From Barthelona sp. PCE (lineage: Eukaryota > Metamonada: BaSk clade): DNA of 64,000 bases. The stretch spans positions 248,001 through 312,000 of the forward strand of contig JAUFOR010000008.1 of NCBI GenBank assembly GCA_040285745.1, given 5' to 3'. The notes under the pieces are model-generated. The model was not told the DNA's origin, did no database searches, and worked only from the letters and a program-made list of their open reading frames with translations. Position 1 is the stretch's first letter, and the number at the start of each line of letters is the position of its first letter. Made by a program: the position numbers and the translations under genes. Below, one piece after another: positions 35,909 to 45,306 of this stretch.

Positions 35909-37462
35909 TTAAGGGGTTACACGATCAGGGTTTCTGAAATACAGACAGACATCACGGATATGGGGTTGTCCGAGCACCCAGTTCATGAAACGCTCGACAC
36001 CCATGCCCCAACCAGCGTGAGGACATGAACCGAAACGACGAAGATCAGTATACCAATAGTAAGGCTCAACAGGGATACCTTCCCTGTTGTAACCTTCAAC
36101 AAGGGAGTCATAATCCCACACTCTCTGTGATCCACCAACGATCTCACCAACACCAGGTACAAGGATATCCATGGAGAGGGTAGTTTCGGGATCCTTAGGA
36201 TCTTTAGGCATATAGAAAGGTTTGAGGCAAACAGGGAAGTTATGCAGAATAACGGGCTCACCAATAGTGTCAATCATCTTACGCTCCTGCTCTTCGGGAA
36301 TGTCATCACCGAACTTGAAGTCAACACCCTCCTTGGTCTTGACACCGTGATCAATTAACCACTGGATGGCATCACGGTAGTGGAGGCGCATGAAAGGCTT
36401 AGTGATGGGCTCGAAATCGGGGTTGAGGGAGCGAACAAGTGCAAGGAGTTCGGGCTTCTCAGCAATCATCTGAGTGACACGCATGATGGAAGCCTCGACG
36501 ATTTCCTGGAGCTCCTCGAATGTAACGAATGGGCACTCACCCTCGAGATGGGTGAACTCAGTGCAGTGACGACGAGTACGTGACTTCTCAGCACGGTAAG
36601 AGGGCATCACACAGAAAACGTTACCCAAAGCGGGGATAGCGGTCTCCAGATAGAGCTGGGAAGACTGAGTGAGGTATGCCTCTTCACCGTAGTAATCAAG
36701 AGAGAAGAGAGTAGCACCTCCTTCGACCTGGGTCTGAACAAGGGTGGGGGGCTGGACCTCTTCGAATCCGTTGCCGTAGAAGTGCTGCCTAAAGAGGAAC
36801 AAGATCTGGGAACGGCACTTGAGGATAGCAGATGCCTTTTTGCCACGCATATGAATATGACGTTGATCCATGAGAATAGAGGGATCGCTCTTCTCGTTGA
36901 AAAGAGACTCTACCTCTGGGTGGGAACGCTGGATGTACTCCCAGAAGTCAGCAACAAGCTCAAAGCCACCTGGGGCACGCTCATCAGGGTTAAGGGTTCC
37001 GTAAACAACAACGGTTGACTCACGCACGAGCTGGAGGGCACTGAGGCACTGGGCGAGGTCATCGTTGAGGACAACCTGCATGTATCCAGTTCCGTCACGA
37101 ATGTCCATGAACTTGAGGGACTTACCCGAAGTTCTGTGAGAGCAAACCCAACCCTTGATCTGGACACGCTCGTTGGCGTACTTGTCCATCTCTGCGATCT
37201 TGATGGATGTGAAGGGGATAGTCTCATCGAGGTGGAGCTCAATAGAAGCAGCCTTGGTTTCACGTTCCCGCTCTACTTCAGCTTCTTTAGCTTCACGGAC
37301 GATGGCCTTAATCTCCTTCTTGCGATCTGTGACCATTTTCTTGGCCATTTTCTTCTTCTGCTTCTTAGAAAGCTCTTCGTTAGCGGGATCGGCGTTGATT
37401 GCGGCGAGGCACTCAGCCATGTCCAGTTCCGGGGGCAATTCAATCGATTCAGTGATTTCCAT
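35909..37462 (-). CDS. NARS1: Asparaginyl-tRNA synthetase, cytosolic
   Basis: Codes for 517 aa from the ATG at 37462; the longer frame to 37558 precedes the initiator. Order: a charged helical N-terminal extension (about 30-75), OB-fold anticodon domain (VQIKGWVCSHRTSGKSLKF, about 100-120), class II core with motif 2 (SYRAEKSRTRRHCTEFTHLE) and motif 3 (GWGMGVERF near the end), and the closing HIRDVCLYFRNPDRVTP. PPTLVQTQVEGGATLF, GEEAYLTQSSQLY and YWYTDLRRFGSCPHAG separate AsnRS from AspRS. It charges tRNA-Asn in the cytosol. Codon choice is strongly biased, as expected of a highly expressed gene. Confidence 0.96.
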   Translation of the reverse strand: MEITESIELPPELDMAECLAAINADPANEELSKKQKKKMAKKMVTDRKKEIKAIVREAKEAEVERERETKAASIELHLDETIPFTSIKIAEMDKYANERVQIKGWVCSHRTSGKSLKFMDIRDGTGYMQVVLNDDLAQCLSALQLVRESTVVVYGTLNPDERAPGGFELVADFWEYIQRSHPEVESLFNEKSDPSILMDQRHIHMRGKKASAILKCRSQILFLFRQHFYGNGFEEVQPPTLVQTQVEGGATLFSLDYYGEEAYLTQSSQLYLETAIPALGNVFCVMPSYRAEKSRTRRHCTEFTHLEGECPFVTFEELQEIVEASIMRVTQMIAEKPELLALVRSLNPDFEPITKPFMRLHYRDAIQWLIDHGVKTKEGVDFKFGDDIPEEQERKMIDTIGEPVILHNFPVCLKPFYMPKDPKDPETTLSMDILVPGVGEIVGGSQRVWDYDSLVEGYNREGIPVEPYYWYTDLRRFGSCPHAGWGMGVERFMNWVLGQPHIRDVCLYFRNPDRVTP

Positions 37463-37468
37463 GTGTGA
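37463..37468 (-). promoter_or_regulatory. Initiator TCACAC of AsnRS gene
   Basis: A at 37466, 4 nt before the ATG at 37462. Confidence 0.5.
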
Positions 37469-37933
37469 AAGGGGAGGAAAAATGTGTAATAAAAGAATGA
37501 AGAAAGAACTGAACTTTAGGTCATGTTTAGGATAAAATAAAGCTTCATTTATGTCCAAAATGCCAGTGTAAGTTCATCCAGCCCTTGTAAATCAGAAGAT
37601 TCGGTGCAAACGCCAACCTGGACAAACGGCCAAAGCACATAGCACTTGTTTAAGCTGCATTGATATGTTAGAAGAGCTGTCAAATATTCGAATTTATCCT
37701 AATACTGGTTTGAAATATGGGATTAAATAGGAACCTTAGGTAGAAAATGCGTTTGTGGTCATTTACCCTAATCTTAGCTCATTGTACGAGTACATGATGT
37801 GAACCATCATATACACCGCAATGCACAAACAGATGCACACAAAAAATAAGACGGGGGCATGATTGAGCTTTTCCAAATTGTTTTCATTCTTTGTACCCAT
37901 TTTCAACAAGTATTTGGCACAATTGTTATTCAA
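37463..37933. promoter_or_regulatory. Divergent intergenic region, AsnRS / PDI
   Basis: 471 bp. Holds the AsnRS initiator at its left end and a TCATTCT about 47 nt before the PDI start at its right. The middle (about 37570-37660) is somewhat GC-richer but I find no tRNA or other RNA gene in it. Confidence 0.45.
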
Positions 37934-39220
37934 ATGAAGCTCCTACTCTTAATACTTCTGGGTTTGACACTGGTCGTTACTTCGAATATTGTAGAGATTA
38001 CAAACGAGAACTACGCAATGTTAGCAAGTGACCATGCTCTGCTACTCAAGTTTTATGCGCCTTGGTGTGGTCATTGCCAGAAATTGGCACCCAAATACGA
38101 GGAAGTTGCAACTCACCTAAAGACACGTGAAGATATCATTGTTGGTGAGGTGGATTGCACCAAATCAAAGGCTCTGTGTACAAAGCACAAGGTCAAGGGT
38201 TATCCCACTATCCAGCTTCATTCAGATTCTAATTCATACACTTATCGTGGCCCTCGTGAGTCTTTGCACATTGGACAATGGACAGTCCAGATGCTTCTCC
38301 CCTTTGACGAACCCCTGAACCGTCACATCATCGAGCCCACCGTTAGTGTTATGCTTTTGGTCGAAGGTTACGATCCTGAGGTACACGCTGCTGTAGAGAC
38401 TGTGTCCAAGCGTTATTTCGGCTCCATCCCCGTGTTCATTGCTTCATTAAAGGATTTCGAGCAATATCCCGAGATTGACATTTCTGAGGTTACACCTGGT
38501 TCTGTTATTAACGTTCGTGATGGCAAGGTCACCGTCTGGGACATGAACGAATCTCTTGACACATTCTTTAACAGAAATGCGCTCAGTCGTTTCCCCGTCA
38601 TTGGTCATCACAACTACGATATTTTGTCCCGCAAACGTTACATGGCTATGGTTGCAGTCGACATCGACGACAAGGATTACATTGCTGATGTATACGAGCA
38701 GCTTAAACAACTCCCAGAGGCATTTTTCAATGATTTTTCAGTTGGAGTAATTTCCGTAAAGGAACACGCTGGCTATGTCCGTCAGTTCAACACACAGTTC
38801 CCCGCAGTCATTGTATTCAAGCAGAAATCACACGATCGCTGGATCCAATTCACACCCGAACCTGATGATGTTATTGAGTATATTCAAAATGTCAAGGCAG
38901 GGAAGGTTGAGAGTACAAGTGGCCCCAAGACATCGTTGATTGGTCATCTTCGTCGTGTTCTCATGCAGCACCCAGTTATGGTAATTGGTATCACATGCCT
39001 TGTGTTTATTGTCCTTATTTCTATTGTCCTGCTTACGAGCTCAAAGTACGTCAAGGAGGGTGAGGAAGAGTTAGATGAGAACAAACCCCTCGTCCTGGAG
39101 GGCACAGAAGAGGAGGTTAAGGAGATGCTTCAAGAAGAGGCTGAGAACCTACCCGAGATTGCTAACTTATCTGGCGAAGAAGAGGAAGAAGAGGTAGTCG
39201 AAGATAAGAAGAATGATTAG
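37934..39220 (+). CDS. Transmembrane protein disulphide isomerase
   Basis: Codes for 428 aa from the ATG at 37934, chosen because it places a typical signal peptide (about residues 1-18) at the N-terminus; the frame open from 37859 would bury it. Thioredoxin domain with active site WCGHC (about residue 45) and a conserved cis-Pro (GYPT). The following regions look like inactive thioredoxin folds. A membrane segment (about 346-368) precedes a very acidic cytosolic tail of 60 residues rich in Glu. No KDEL-type signal is needed with the anchor. It should oxidise or isomerise disulphides in the ER lumen. Confidence 0.9.
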   Translation: MKLLLLILLGLTLVVTSNIVEITNENYAMLASDHALLLKFYAPWCGHCQKLAPKYEEVATHLKTREDIIVGEVDCTKSKALCTKHKVKGYPTIQLHSDSNSYTYRGPRESLHIGQWTVQMLLPFDEPLNRHIIEPTVSVMLLVEGYDPEVHAAVETVSKRYFGSIPVFIASLKDFEQYPEIDISEVTPGSVINVRDGKVTVWDMNESLDTFFNRNALSRFPVIGHHNYDILSRKRYMAMVAVDIDDKDYIADVYEQLKQLPEAFFNDFSVGVISVKEHAGYVRQFNTQFPAVIVFKQKSHDRWIQFTPEPDDVIEYIQNVKAGKVESTSGPKTSLIGHLRRVLMQHPVMVIGITCLVFIVLISIVLLTSSKYVKEGEEELDENKPLVLEGTEEEVKEMLQEEAENLPEIANLSGEEEEEEVVEDKKND

Positions 39221-39262
39221 AACTTGAAAATAAATATGTTTTTGCACATGAATAAATTTATT

Positions 39263-40795
39263 CTATTCGGCCTTAGCAAAGAAGGCAGGGTAAGAAGCGT
39301 AGAAGGAAGCAGTTAAGACAATCTCGGGGATCATGACGGCCTCACCAATAACGTGAGCAGACTCCTCGAAACCACCACCGAGACCAAGCATAGCACAGTG
39401 AGAGAAGGGACCAACTTCGATCCACTTCTTAGAGTCGGGGATGGTGATCTCATCAGTACGAAGAGGGAAACCAACACCATCAGTTGAGAAAGTCCACTTG
39501 TCAACACGAGGCTCACGGGGAATGTGAATGGGGCTCTTAGACTCATCTTGACAAAGACCTTCGGGGATATAAGGGGTGATGGCGACCTTGTAGGTCTCCA
39601 TAGCGGATGTGATAGCGGGATGATCCTCGGGTGTCTGCCATCCGAGGTAGATCTGATCGTTATCAGCATTGACACCACGCCATGACTTCTCAGTGTAGCG
39701 GGGGACAGAGATGGTGACCTCAAGACCAGCTTCACGGCATGCCTTGATGGTGTCGAGACTCTCAATGGCCTCAATACAGAACTCGGGGGTTTCACCAACG
39801 GTCATACGACGATCAAAGCGGAACTTGAAGCTATCAGGAACAGCGCAGTCAGAAGGAGTGTCGATAACACTCCAGGAAGCGGTACGAGTACCCTTACCGA
39901 GGAACTCGTGATCAAGGATATCAATACCCTTTTCGTGACGATCGGCGGCCTCGGCAATGATCTTAGCACCCCACTCGAGAGGGTTCTTACCACGGTGAGG
40001 CATGGATCCATGACAGGATTGGCCGATGATTTCAACCTCGATTTGCATACGACCTCTCTGGCCACGATAGATACCAAGAGCACCGTGGTCAGCATGGCCG
40101 GTACCTTCAGTGAAGACACAGACGTCAGGAATACGCATTCTGGTATCGGGCTTCTTCATATCCTTACGAAGAATGTACATTGGGCCTCCACCATCGTTAT
40201 CCTCTTCAGCGACTGTTCCAATAGACTGGACAATGACACCACGGAGGGAACCAAGGTGCTTGGTCTCGAGCATGATCTTGGTAGAAACAATCTGACAAAT
40301 TACACCCTGAAGTTGATCGGCAACACCACGGCCAAAAAGAACTTCTTCCTCCCACAACTCGTGAGGGGGGCAGTAACCGAGCTCCTTGATGAACTCCATA
40401 TCGACCTTGCTCTTATCGAGTAAACCGTCAAAGCAATCAATACCACCGTTGGTCTTCTCCAACCAGGATTCGCGAAGGTGGGCGACAGTATCAGTGTGAC
40501 CATCGTACCAGACAACCTTCTTGTTCTCAGTGGTGTCTTCGGTGTCCTCAACCATCCAGATAATGTTACCAAAATCATCAAACCAGACATCCTCGGGCTT
40601 CTCAACAGCACCAATCTCAACGATACGGCGCTTGAGGTACTCTAATCTAGGGCCTTCATGGTTACTCATTCCGCAATTGGGGACGGTGTCCACGTGGTCA
40701 GCAGGAATCCTAACTGCTTCGCGAAGCAACTCCACAAGGAGTGGACGGTACTCGTGTGCCAGTTCTGCACATCTTACAGCTAATTCGTTTGACAT
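39263..40795 (-). CDS. M20 metallopeptidase/hydrolase, YgeY-like
   Basis: Codes for 510 aa from the ATG at 40795; the longer frame precedes the initiator. M20 di-zinc site: YDGHTDTV (His and Asp ligands), GRGVADQ (bridging Asp), EED (catalytic Glu and ligand), FTEGTG, and a late SHCA with the last His. The long form with CFDGL and TPEDHPA segments looks like the YgeY/SsnA-linked hydrolases of anaerobic bacteria rather than a eukaryotic carboxypeptidase. The substrate is unknown; a role in amino acid, dipeptide or arginine-pathway use is possible. Very strong codon bias suggests high expression. Probably acquired from bacteria. Confidence 0.85.
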   Translation of the reverse strand: MSNELAVRCAELAHEYRPLLVELLREAVRIPADHVDTVPNCGMSNHEGPRLEYLKRRIVEIGAVEKPEDVWFDDFGNIIWMVEDTEDTTENKKVVWYDGHTDTVAHLRESWLEKTNGGIDCFDGLLDKSKVDMEFIKELGYCPPHELWEEEVLFGRGVADQLQGVICQIVSTKIMLETKHLGSLRGVIVQSIGTVAEEDNDGGGPMYILRKDMKKPDTRMRIPDVCVFTEGTGHADHGALGIYRGQRGRMQIEVEIIGQSCHGSMPHRGKNPLEWGAKIIAEAADRHEKGIDILDHEFLGKGTRTASWSVIDTPSDCAVPDSFKFRFDRRMTVGETPEFCIEAIESLDTIKACREAGLEVTISVPRYTEKSWRGVNADNDQIYLGWQTPEDHPAITSAMETYKVAITPYIPEGLCQDESKSPIHIPREPRVDKWTFSTDGVGFPLRTDEITIPDSKKWIEVGPFSHCAMLGLGGGFEESAHVIGEAVMIPEIVLTASFYASYPAFFAKAE

Positions 40796-41608
40796 GATAT
40801 TAGTGATTAAAGAAAAAACAAAAAAACAAAAAACAATGCTTCTCTGAAGCTGTTGACTTGCCTCTGAGGTAACCAATTTAACCTTCGACAAGATTAAGGC
40901 AAGCGAAAATACCGTATCAGTGCATTGCAAGGATTTACATTTTTTTTGCTTTCTATAAAAAATTTCCTAATGAGTAAAGAATTGTCAAGCGTCCGGTGAT
41001 GTCCACGATAACAACCTGCTGTTAAAAGCTTGAAGATACCAACTGTGAATTGGCAAAAATGAGCTTTGATGAGTGAGAGTCAGAAGTAGCTCGGGTTGCT
41101 GTGGCGCAACGGACGGAATTCATTGCGCGGAATTTGAGAGTCAAAGGGGATGGATAGTGCAGTTGGGGAAAGCGAAAGTCGCGCCTGAGTAAGAACTTCT
41201 GTTTGTTCAAAGTAGGTATCTTCACACTTTAAACAACAGACTGTTATCGTGATATCACAAGACGTTCAGCCATTGTTTATTCTGAAGTCAATTGACAAGA
41301 CCATGTGAAGAAACCACAATGGTGAGGAGTATGATATGGTATGTATTTCTGGACTATGTCAGGATCTTATTCAGGGTTAATTACAGGGCTATTACGATGT
41401 TGTGTGGTTAGGACATTGATTGAGTGAATGAGCGAATATTTTTTGCAGGCAATATATTCTCAGTGATTTTAACTATTCTGAGTACAATATTTTGGGAATA
41501 GCATCAACAGGTATATGTACCACGCCAAAGTACACCTATTAGTTATACAGAGTATTTAGAAGCTGTAATTACTTAAAGACACTTTTCTTTAAACTTTCCA
41601 TTCTTTTA
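40796..41608. other. Long divergent spacer, possible RNA gene inside
   Basis: At 813 bp the longest gene-free stretch after the repeat array. It holds the M20 initiator at the left and a CCATTCT start-proximal element at the right. The segment 41030-41220 is GC-richer and can form local stems: GCGCAA (41105-41110) with TTGCGC (41123-41128), and GCGA/TCGC near 41172-41182. An ORF of 67 codons (minus, 41022-41225) has no family likeness. A non-coding RNA is possible but I could not match it to a known class. Confidence 0.35.
40800..40806 (-). promoter_or_regulatory. Initiator TCACTAA of M20 gene
   Basis: A at 40804, 9 nt before the ATG at 40795. Confidence 0.65.
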
Positions 41609-43075
41609 ATGCCTCCAAAGAACTCAAACACCAACGACAAGCCGAAGAAGAAGGCAGTTCCCGGTTTTATTCGAGAAATCCGCGAGAAGAATCCTGGACC
41701 TGTTTTCCCTGAAGCAGAGATGAACGAAGCCAAGGAAAAGATCGAAAAGATCAACGCCGAAGTGCAACAGATCAATGCTCAAATTGATGAAGCAAAGGCA
41801 ACTAGAGGTGGTGCTTTCGATGCTTTTAACGCTGCACGTGAACAATCTAACATTGTCAAGGGCGTCTTTGAGGAGCACCTCGCCGCCTTCAACCAACTCA
41901 AGACCCAAAAGACGGAGAGCCTGGAGAATGTTTCCTTCATGCTCAAGGATTATCGCGGTTTGAACCCTCGTTCGGAAGATATCATCGCCCGTGTCGAGCA
42001 GCTCATTGGTGAGAAGGAGCGCAGCATCCGTGACGATCAAATGTCCTCCGCCCAAAGAGATCGTCTTGCACGTGAGTGTGAGAAGATCCGTCGTCTGGTT
42101 CCTTCGCTTCGTGAACATCTTGTCTTGCTCAAGGAGACCAACAAGGTGTTTGAGGAGATGCAGAAGGCCCGTAAAGCCTTGAATCTTCAGAGAGATGAAG
42201 TTACAAGACTGAAGGAGGAGTTGCCTCAGATCGATGACACTCTTTTCGAAAGGAGAAAGGCGTTAAGGAAGCAGAAGGATGAGCTCTTTGCTGAGAAGAA
42301 GAACCTCTACGAGAGACACAAGGCTACTTTGAAGGAGCACGAGAAGAAAATCCAGAAGCTTATTGATCTCGAGAAGTCACAATGGCACGAACGTGTCATC
42401 AAGAACCTTGAGGCAAGCTTCGAGAAGCGTGAGCAGTTCCGTATGGAGAGATATCTCAAGGCCGAAGATTCCATCAAGGATAAGGAGTACTTCCAGAGCG
42501 AGTTGGACGATCTGGAGAGCATGATCACATACCTTCGTTCATTTACAACAGTTGATGCCTCCCAACCCGTTTCTACCACTGTCAAGAGCGTCGCACCTTC
42601 TGGTCGTACCATAATGACCAAGGGTAACATTCCTCAGAGAAACATTAGGAAGAAGTCAAAGCGTCGCAACAAGCAACGTACTCGCGGTGAGAGACCTGAG
42701 GTAATTCCTGATTTCTTATTCTTGTTCTCCACGTTTAAGATCCAACCCCCTTCTTCATGGGATGATCTTAACCGTTGCATTGATGATGTTCGTGTGAAGA
42801 AGAGCGATTTCAGAAAGAAGATTGACGAGAAGAGAGGCGAGAGCAAGGAATGGCTCAAGACTGTCGAGGCTGAAATTGAAGAGGATCGTAAGCAAGATCG
42901 TGAACAATTGGATGCCAAGATCAAGGATATCCTTGAGAAGAAGACAAAGGCCGCCGAGCAACAACAACAAAAGACTGAGGTTGAGGTTGTTGTTGAGGAG
43001 ACACCTAAGGAAGAAGAGGTTGAGCAAGAGATTGAGGTCGAGGCTGCTGAAGTCGTTGAGACTGTTGAGGAGTAA
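41609..43075 (+). CDS. Coiled-coil protein, Bfr1-like (mRNP-associated)
   Basis: Codes for 488 aa; ATG at 41609. Lys/Pro-rich start, then almost continuous coiled coil (about 30-315) rich in Lys, Glu and Arg, a basic linker (RRKQRTRGER-like, about 345-360), a second helical section from about 375, and a Glu/Val-rich acidic tail. The arrangement and length resemble yeast Bfr1, a polysome- and mRNP-associated coiled-coil protein. Coiled coils give weak homology, so this is a suggestion. Codon choice is strongly biased toward C-ending codons, which points to high expression. Confidence 0.65.
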   Translation: MPPKNSNTNDKPKKKAVPGFIREIREKNPGPVFPEAEMNEAKEKIEKINAEVQQINAQIDEAKATRGGAFDAFNAAREQSNIVKGVFEEHLAAFNQLKTQKTESLENVSFMLKDYRGLNPRSEDIIARVEQLIGEKERSIRDDQMSSAQRDRLARECEKIRRLVPSLREHLVLLKETNKVFEEMQKARKALNLQRDEVTRLKEELPQIDDTLFERRKALRKQKDELFAEKKNLYERHKATLKEHEKKIQKLIDLEKSQWHERVIKNLEASFEKREQFRMERYLKAEDSIKDKEYFQSELDDLESMITYLRSFTTVDASQPVSTTVKSVAPSGRTIMTKGNIPQRNIRKKSKRRNKQRTRGERPEVIPDFLFLFSTFKIQPPSSWDDLNRCIDDVRVKKSDFRKKIDEKRGESKEWLKTVEAEIEEDRKQDREQLDAKIKDILEKKTKAAEQQQQKTEVEVVVEETPKEEEVEQEIEVEAAEVVETVEE

Positions 43076-43139
43076 CATCTCTAGCTTTTACATAGCAATA
43101 AACATTTTGTTTTTATACCCTTTACATGTCTTTTTAAAG

Positions 43140-43961
43140 ATGAATTTAACAAACGAAGAGATTGAGCGGTACGACAGACAGCTCAAAATGTGGGGAGTAG
43201 ATGGACAAAGTAGTATACAGAAATCAGTTATTTATGTGGTTGGAGCAAAGAATATTGGAGCAGAAGTATGCAAAAATGCGCTCTTATCGGGCTCCACAGT
43301 GTTTTTATCAGATGATACTATGGCAGTAGAGGGAAAATTGCATTGGTTTTACAGATACGAGCAGGGAAACACAATAGCACAATGTTCCTATGAAGGTCTC
43401 AATGTACTGAACGAGTTTGCAACCTTGGAGATAGTCACACCCGGATCCTTTAATTTTAACCGGGTTTCGTTTTGTGTTTACACAGAATCTGATGTACAGA
43501 CAGCTTTGAGCTTAAGCAAAGCATGTAGAGAGACAGGGGCACATTTTATCTGGTGTTTCTGTAATGAAAATGAAGGTTTAGTATTCTTAGATGCACATAT
43601 TCATGAATATTCCACCAAACAAATTGAAAGTCGTGGTAGCAGAAGGATGAAGTACGTGCCATTGGACACAACGGTGGTTGATCGCATTCAAGAATTATTA
43701 TCAAATGATATTGAAATTTTTTCTCAACTGAATACTTCACAAATGTGCTTTTTAACAGGTACAATGATCGGTGCATATGCTTCTCAGGAGATTTTAAAAA
43801 CATTGACACACATTGAACAACCTATATATAATACTTTTCATCTGGACAATGAAAACAGGCCTGTAGGCAGGGTTCAGTTTATCGGTGAGGAGTTTTCGCA
43901 TGAGTACGTTAATGCAGAGGAGGAAGAAGAAGTACCCAGGACAATGCATGTATCATTGTAA
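43140..43961 (+). CDS. SAE1: SUMO-activating enzyme subunit 1-like (Aos1/SAE1)
   Basis: Codes for 273 aa from the ATG at 43140. The frame is open far upstream inside the coiled-coil gene, but homology starts at this ATG. E1-like fold: RYDRQLKMWG (9-18, the family's opening), IYVVGAKNIGAEVCKN (nucleotide-binding loop), LSDD, and a C-terminal GTMIGAYASQEILKTLT matching G-x-x-G-x-x-x-Q-E-(I/V)-x-K. It lacks a catalytic Cys domain, as expected for the Aos1 (or ULA1) half, and would pair with a Uba2-like subunit. Human SAE1 is 346 aa, so this is a short version. It starts 64 bp after the previous gene. Confidence 0.75.
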   Translation: MNLTNEEIERYDRQLKMWGVDGQSSIQKSVIYVVGAKNIGAEVCKNALLSGSTVFLSDDTMAVEGKLHWFYRYEQGNTIAQCSYEGLNVLNEFATLEIVTPGSFNFNRVSFCVYTESDVQTALSLSKACRETGAHFIWCFCNENEGLVFLDAHIHEYSTKQIESRGSRRMKYVPLDTTVVDRIQELLSNDIEIFSQLNTSQMCFLTGTMIGAYASQEILKTLTHIEQPIYNTFHLDNENRPVGRVQFIGEEFSHEYVNAEEEEEVPRTMHVSL

Positions 43962-43999
43962 CCCATGAAACGAGTTGTAAATAAACATATGGATGAATT

Positions 44000-44299
44000 T
44001 TAACATAGTAAACCGACAAGCTGTGATGAATGCTTAATGAGGATGAATTGCTCAGATGCAAGGGTAATTGCACTCAATAATGAGCTGAATTGAGATTTAA
44101 CAACACGGAAAAATGCTGTTTGCTCATTCTCATTCATTTTAATAAGAGTAAGATCGCTTAGCGGGACTAAAAAACCCGCAAACTGTTTCCATGCTGTGGT
44201 GATAAGACTGATTAGTTCATCCTCACCGATATTTCTGAAAAACTCAATCGAAAAATACATGTATGGTGATTCTGCCCGTTCCATATGCTCTATCTCCAT
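44000..44299 (-). CDS. Rpp14/Pop5-like RNase P/MRP protein (tentative)
   Basis: Codes for 99 aa; ATG at 44299, TAA at 44000. The pattern YMYFSIEF, then a helix LISLITTAWKQFAG, a VPLSDLTLI strand, and FFRVVKSQFSSLLSAITL follows the order of Rpp14 (YMKVxLEF...FKQLL..AVKDLFG...LPLDIL...LRIxSSGLVKLWSSLTLL), a protein of RNase P and RNase MRP. The gene fits neatly between neighbours (38 bp after the convergent SAE1 stop; 68 bp before the next minus-strand gene), the packing seen for real genes here. No TCA initiator. Small size keeps confidence low. Confidence 0.5.
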   Translation of the reverse strand: MEIEHMERAESPYMYFSIEFFRNIGEDELISLITTAWKQFAGFLVPLSDLTLIKMNENEQTAFFRVVKSQFSSLLSAITLASEQFILIKHSSQLVGLLC

Positions 44300-44367
44300 T
44301 TTTATGCAATACAGTTAGCAAAACTGTTGAGAAAAGATTAAAATGATGTAACAAAAAATTTTGATGT

Positions 44368-45306
44368 TTACTTTGTACTGGATGGGCGTTTGATCCTGCT
44401 TCGTGATCGTTTCAGACGCTTCCCACTTCGTGAAGATCGCCCACCACTGTGCGGTCTCTTTCCAGTTTTTGCCGGTTTGAGGGATTCAATCTCGCTGGGC
44501 AACATAGAAGAAACAGGACGCTTCTTCCGCTTGACCTCCACATTCGAAGCTAACATATTACGTAGTTTAGAAGCGCTAACATAACGAATTGTCGTTTGTA
44601 AAACAGGATGATTGTTACAATATTCTTCATACATACCTAGATCAATCAAACGCATCAAAACATCCATCATCGATACTTTTTCTTTCGATTCAGGTACTAA
44701 TCTGGAGTAATTGGAAAAATCACTGAACTTTGTTAATGATCCAAATTGTCTTATATGATCCAGTACAATTGCTTTATCCAGCGGCTGTGTGTATGTGTTC
44801 TGTGGGAAATTGTCATAATATAATCTGTATAGATGTGCAAAAAAGGAATGAAATAAAAACAATGGTCCTGTTATTATACAAAATTGGGATTTGTCTTCTA
44901 TTCCGCTTAACCATAGCAATTCAATGAGGTATTTCGGTACTTCGGTGACAAATGTACTTATTAATATCTCTAAATCATTGAAAGAATGCAATACATCTAT
45001 TGAGATTGCTTCATTAATACTACGATTTATCATATCAACAAAGCATATCACTGCTATCTCTATATTGGATACAAATGTCGTCCACTGGCGACCTAAAACA
45101 AATGTTCCCATGGTAACTGAGTTAAAATATTGTACAATTTCCGCAAAAAGGTCTTCATCAATAAAACTGGATGAAGAACAGAGCATGTCTCTCAGTAATT
45201 TCGGGAATCCAAAGAGTTTAAGGTAACGTTCGTTCGACAAATTCTGAACCTTCTTTTTCAGGCGAGATCGAATCAAAGGAAGGCATTTAGGATTGATCTC
45301 TCTCAT
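44368..45306 (-). CDS. Hypothetical protein with basic Ser/Arg tail
   Basis: Codes for 312 aa if it starts at the ATG at 45306; the frame extends upstream to 45354. Residues 1-230 are helical without a recognised domain. The last 60 residues are Lys/Arg/Ser-rich (KRKKRP, SGGRSSRSGKRLKRSRSR), a typical nuclear-localisation or RNA/DNA-binding tail. I infer a nuclear protein; no function can be given. Confidence 0.7.
   Translation of the reverse strand: MREINPKCLPLIRSRLKKKVQNLSNERYLKLFGFPKLLRDMLCSSSSFIDEDLFAEIVQYFNSVTMGTFVLGRQWTTFVSNIEIAVICFVDMINRSINEAISIDVLHSFNDLEILISTFVTEVPKYLIELLWLSGIEDKSQFCIITGPLFLFHSFFAHLYRLYYDNFPQNTYTQPLDKAIVLDHIRQFGSLTKFSDFSNYSRLVPESKEKVSMMDVLMRLIDLGMYEEYCNNHPVLQTTIRYVSASKLRNMLASNVEVKRKKRPVSSMLPSEIESLKPAKTGKRPHSGGRSSRSGKRLKRSRSRIKRPSSTK

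Noticed and set aside
35909-37462. Aspartyl-tRNA synthetase
   Set aside because: AspRS and AsnRS are close, but TQVEGGATLF, EEAYLTQSSQLY and YWYTDLRRFG are AsnRS-specific.
39908-40423. 171-codon ORF antisense to the M20 gene
   Set aside because: Shadow of a strongly biased real gene; no homology signal.
41041-41225. U3 snoRNA or a tRNA in the long spacer
   Set aside because: A few bases resemble boxes C and D and a D arm, but box A, box B and a T arm are missing, so no class can be named.
42822-43139. N-terminal extension of the SAE1-like protein
   Set aside because: Out-of-frame reading of the upstream coiled-coil gene (Arg/Leu-rich); homology starts at the ATG at 43140.
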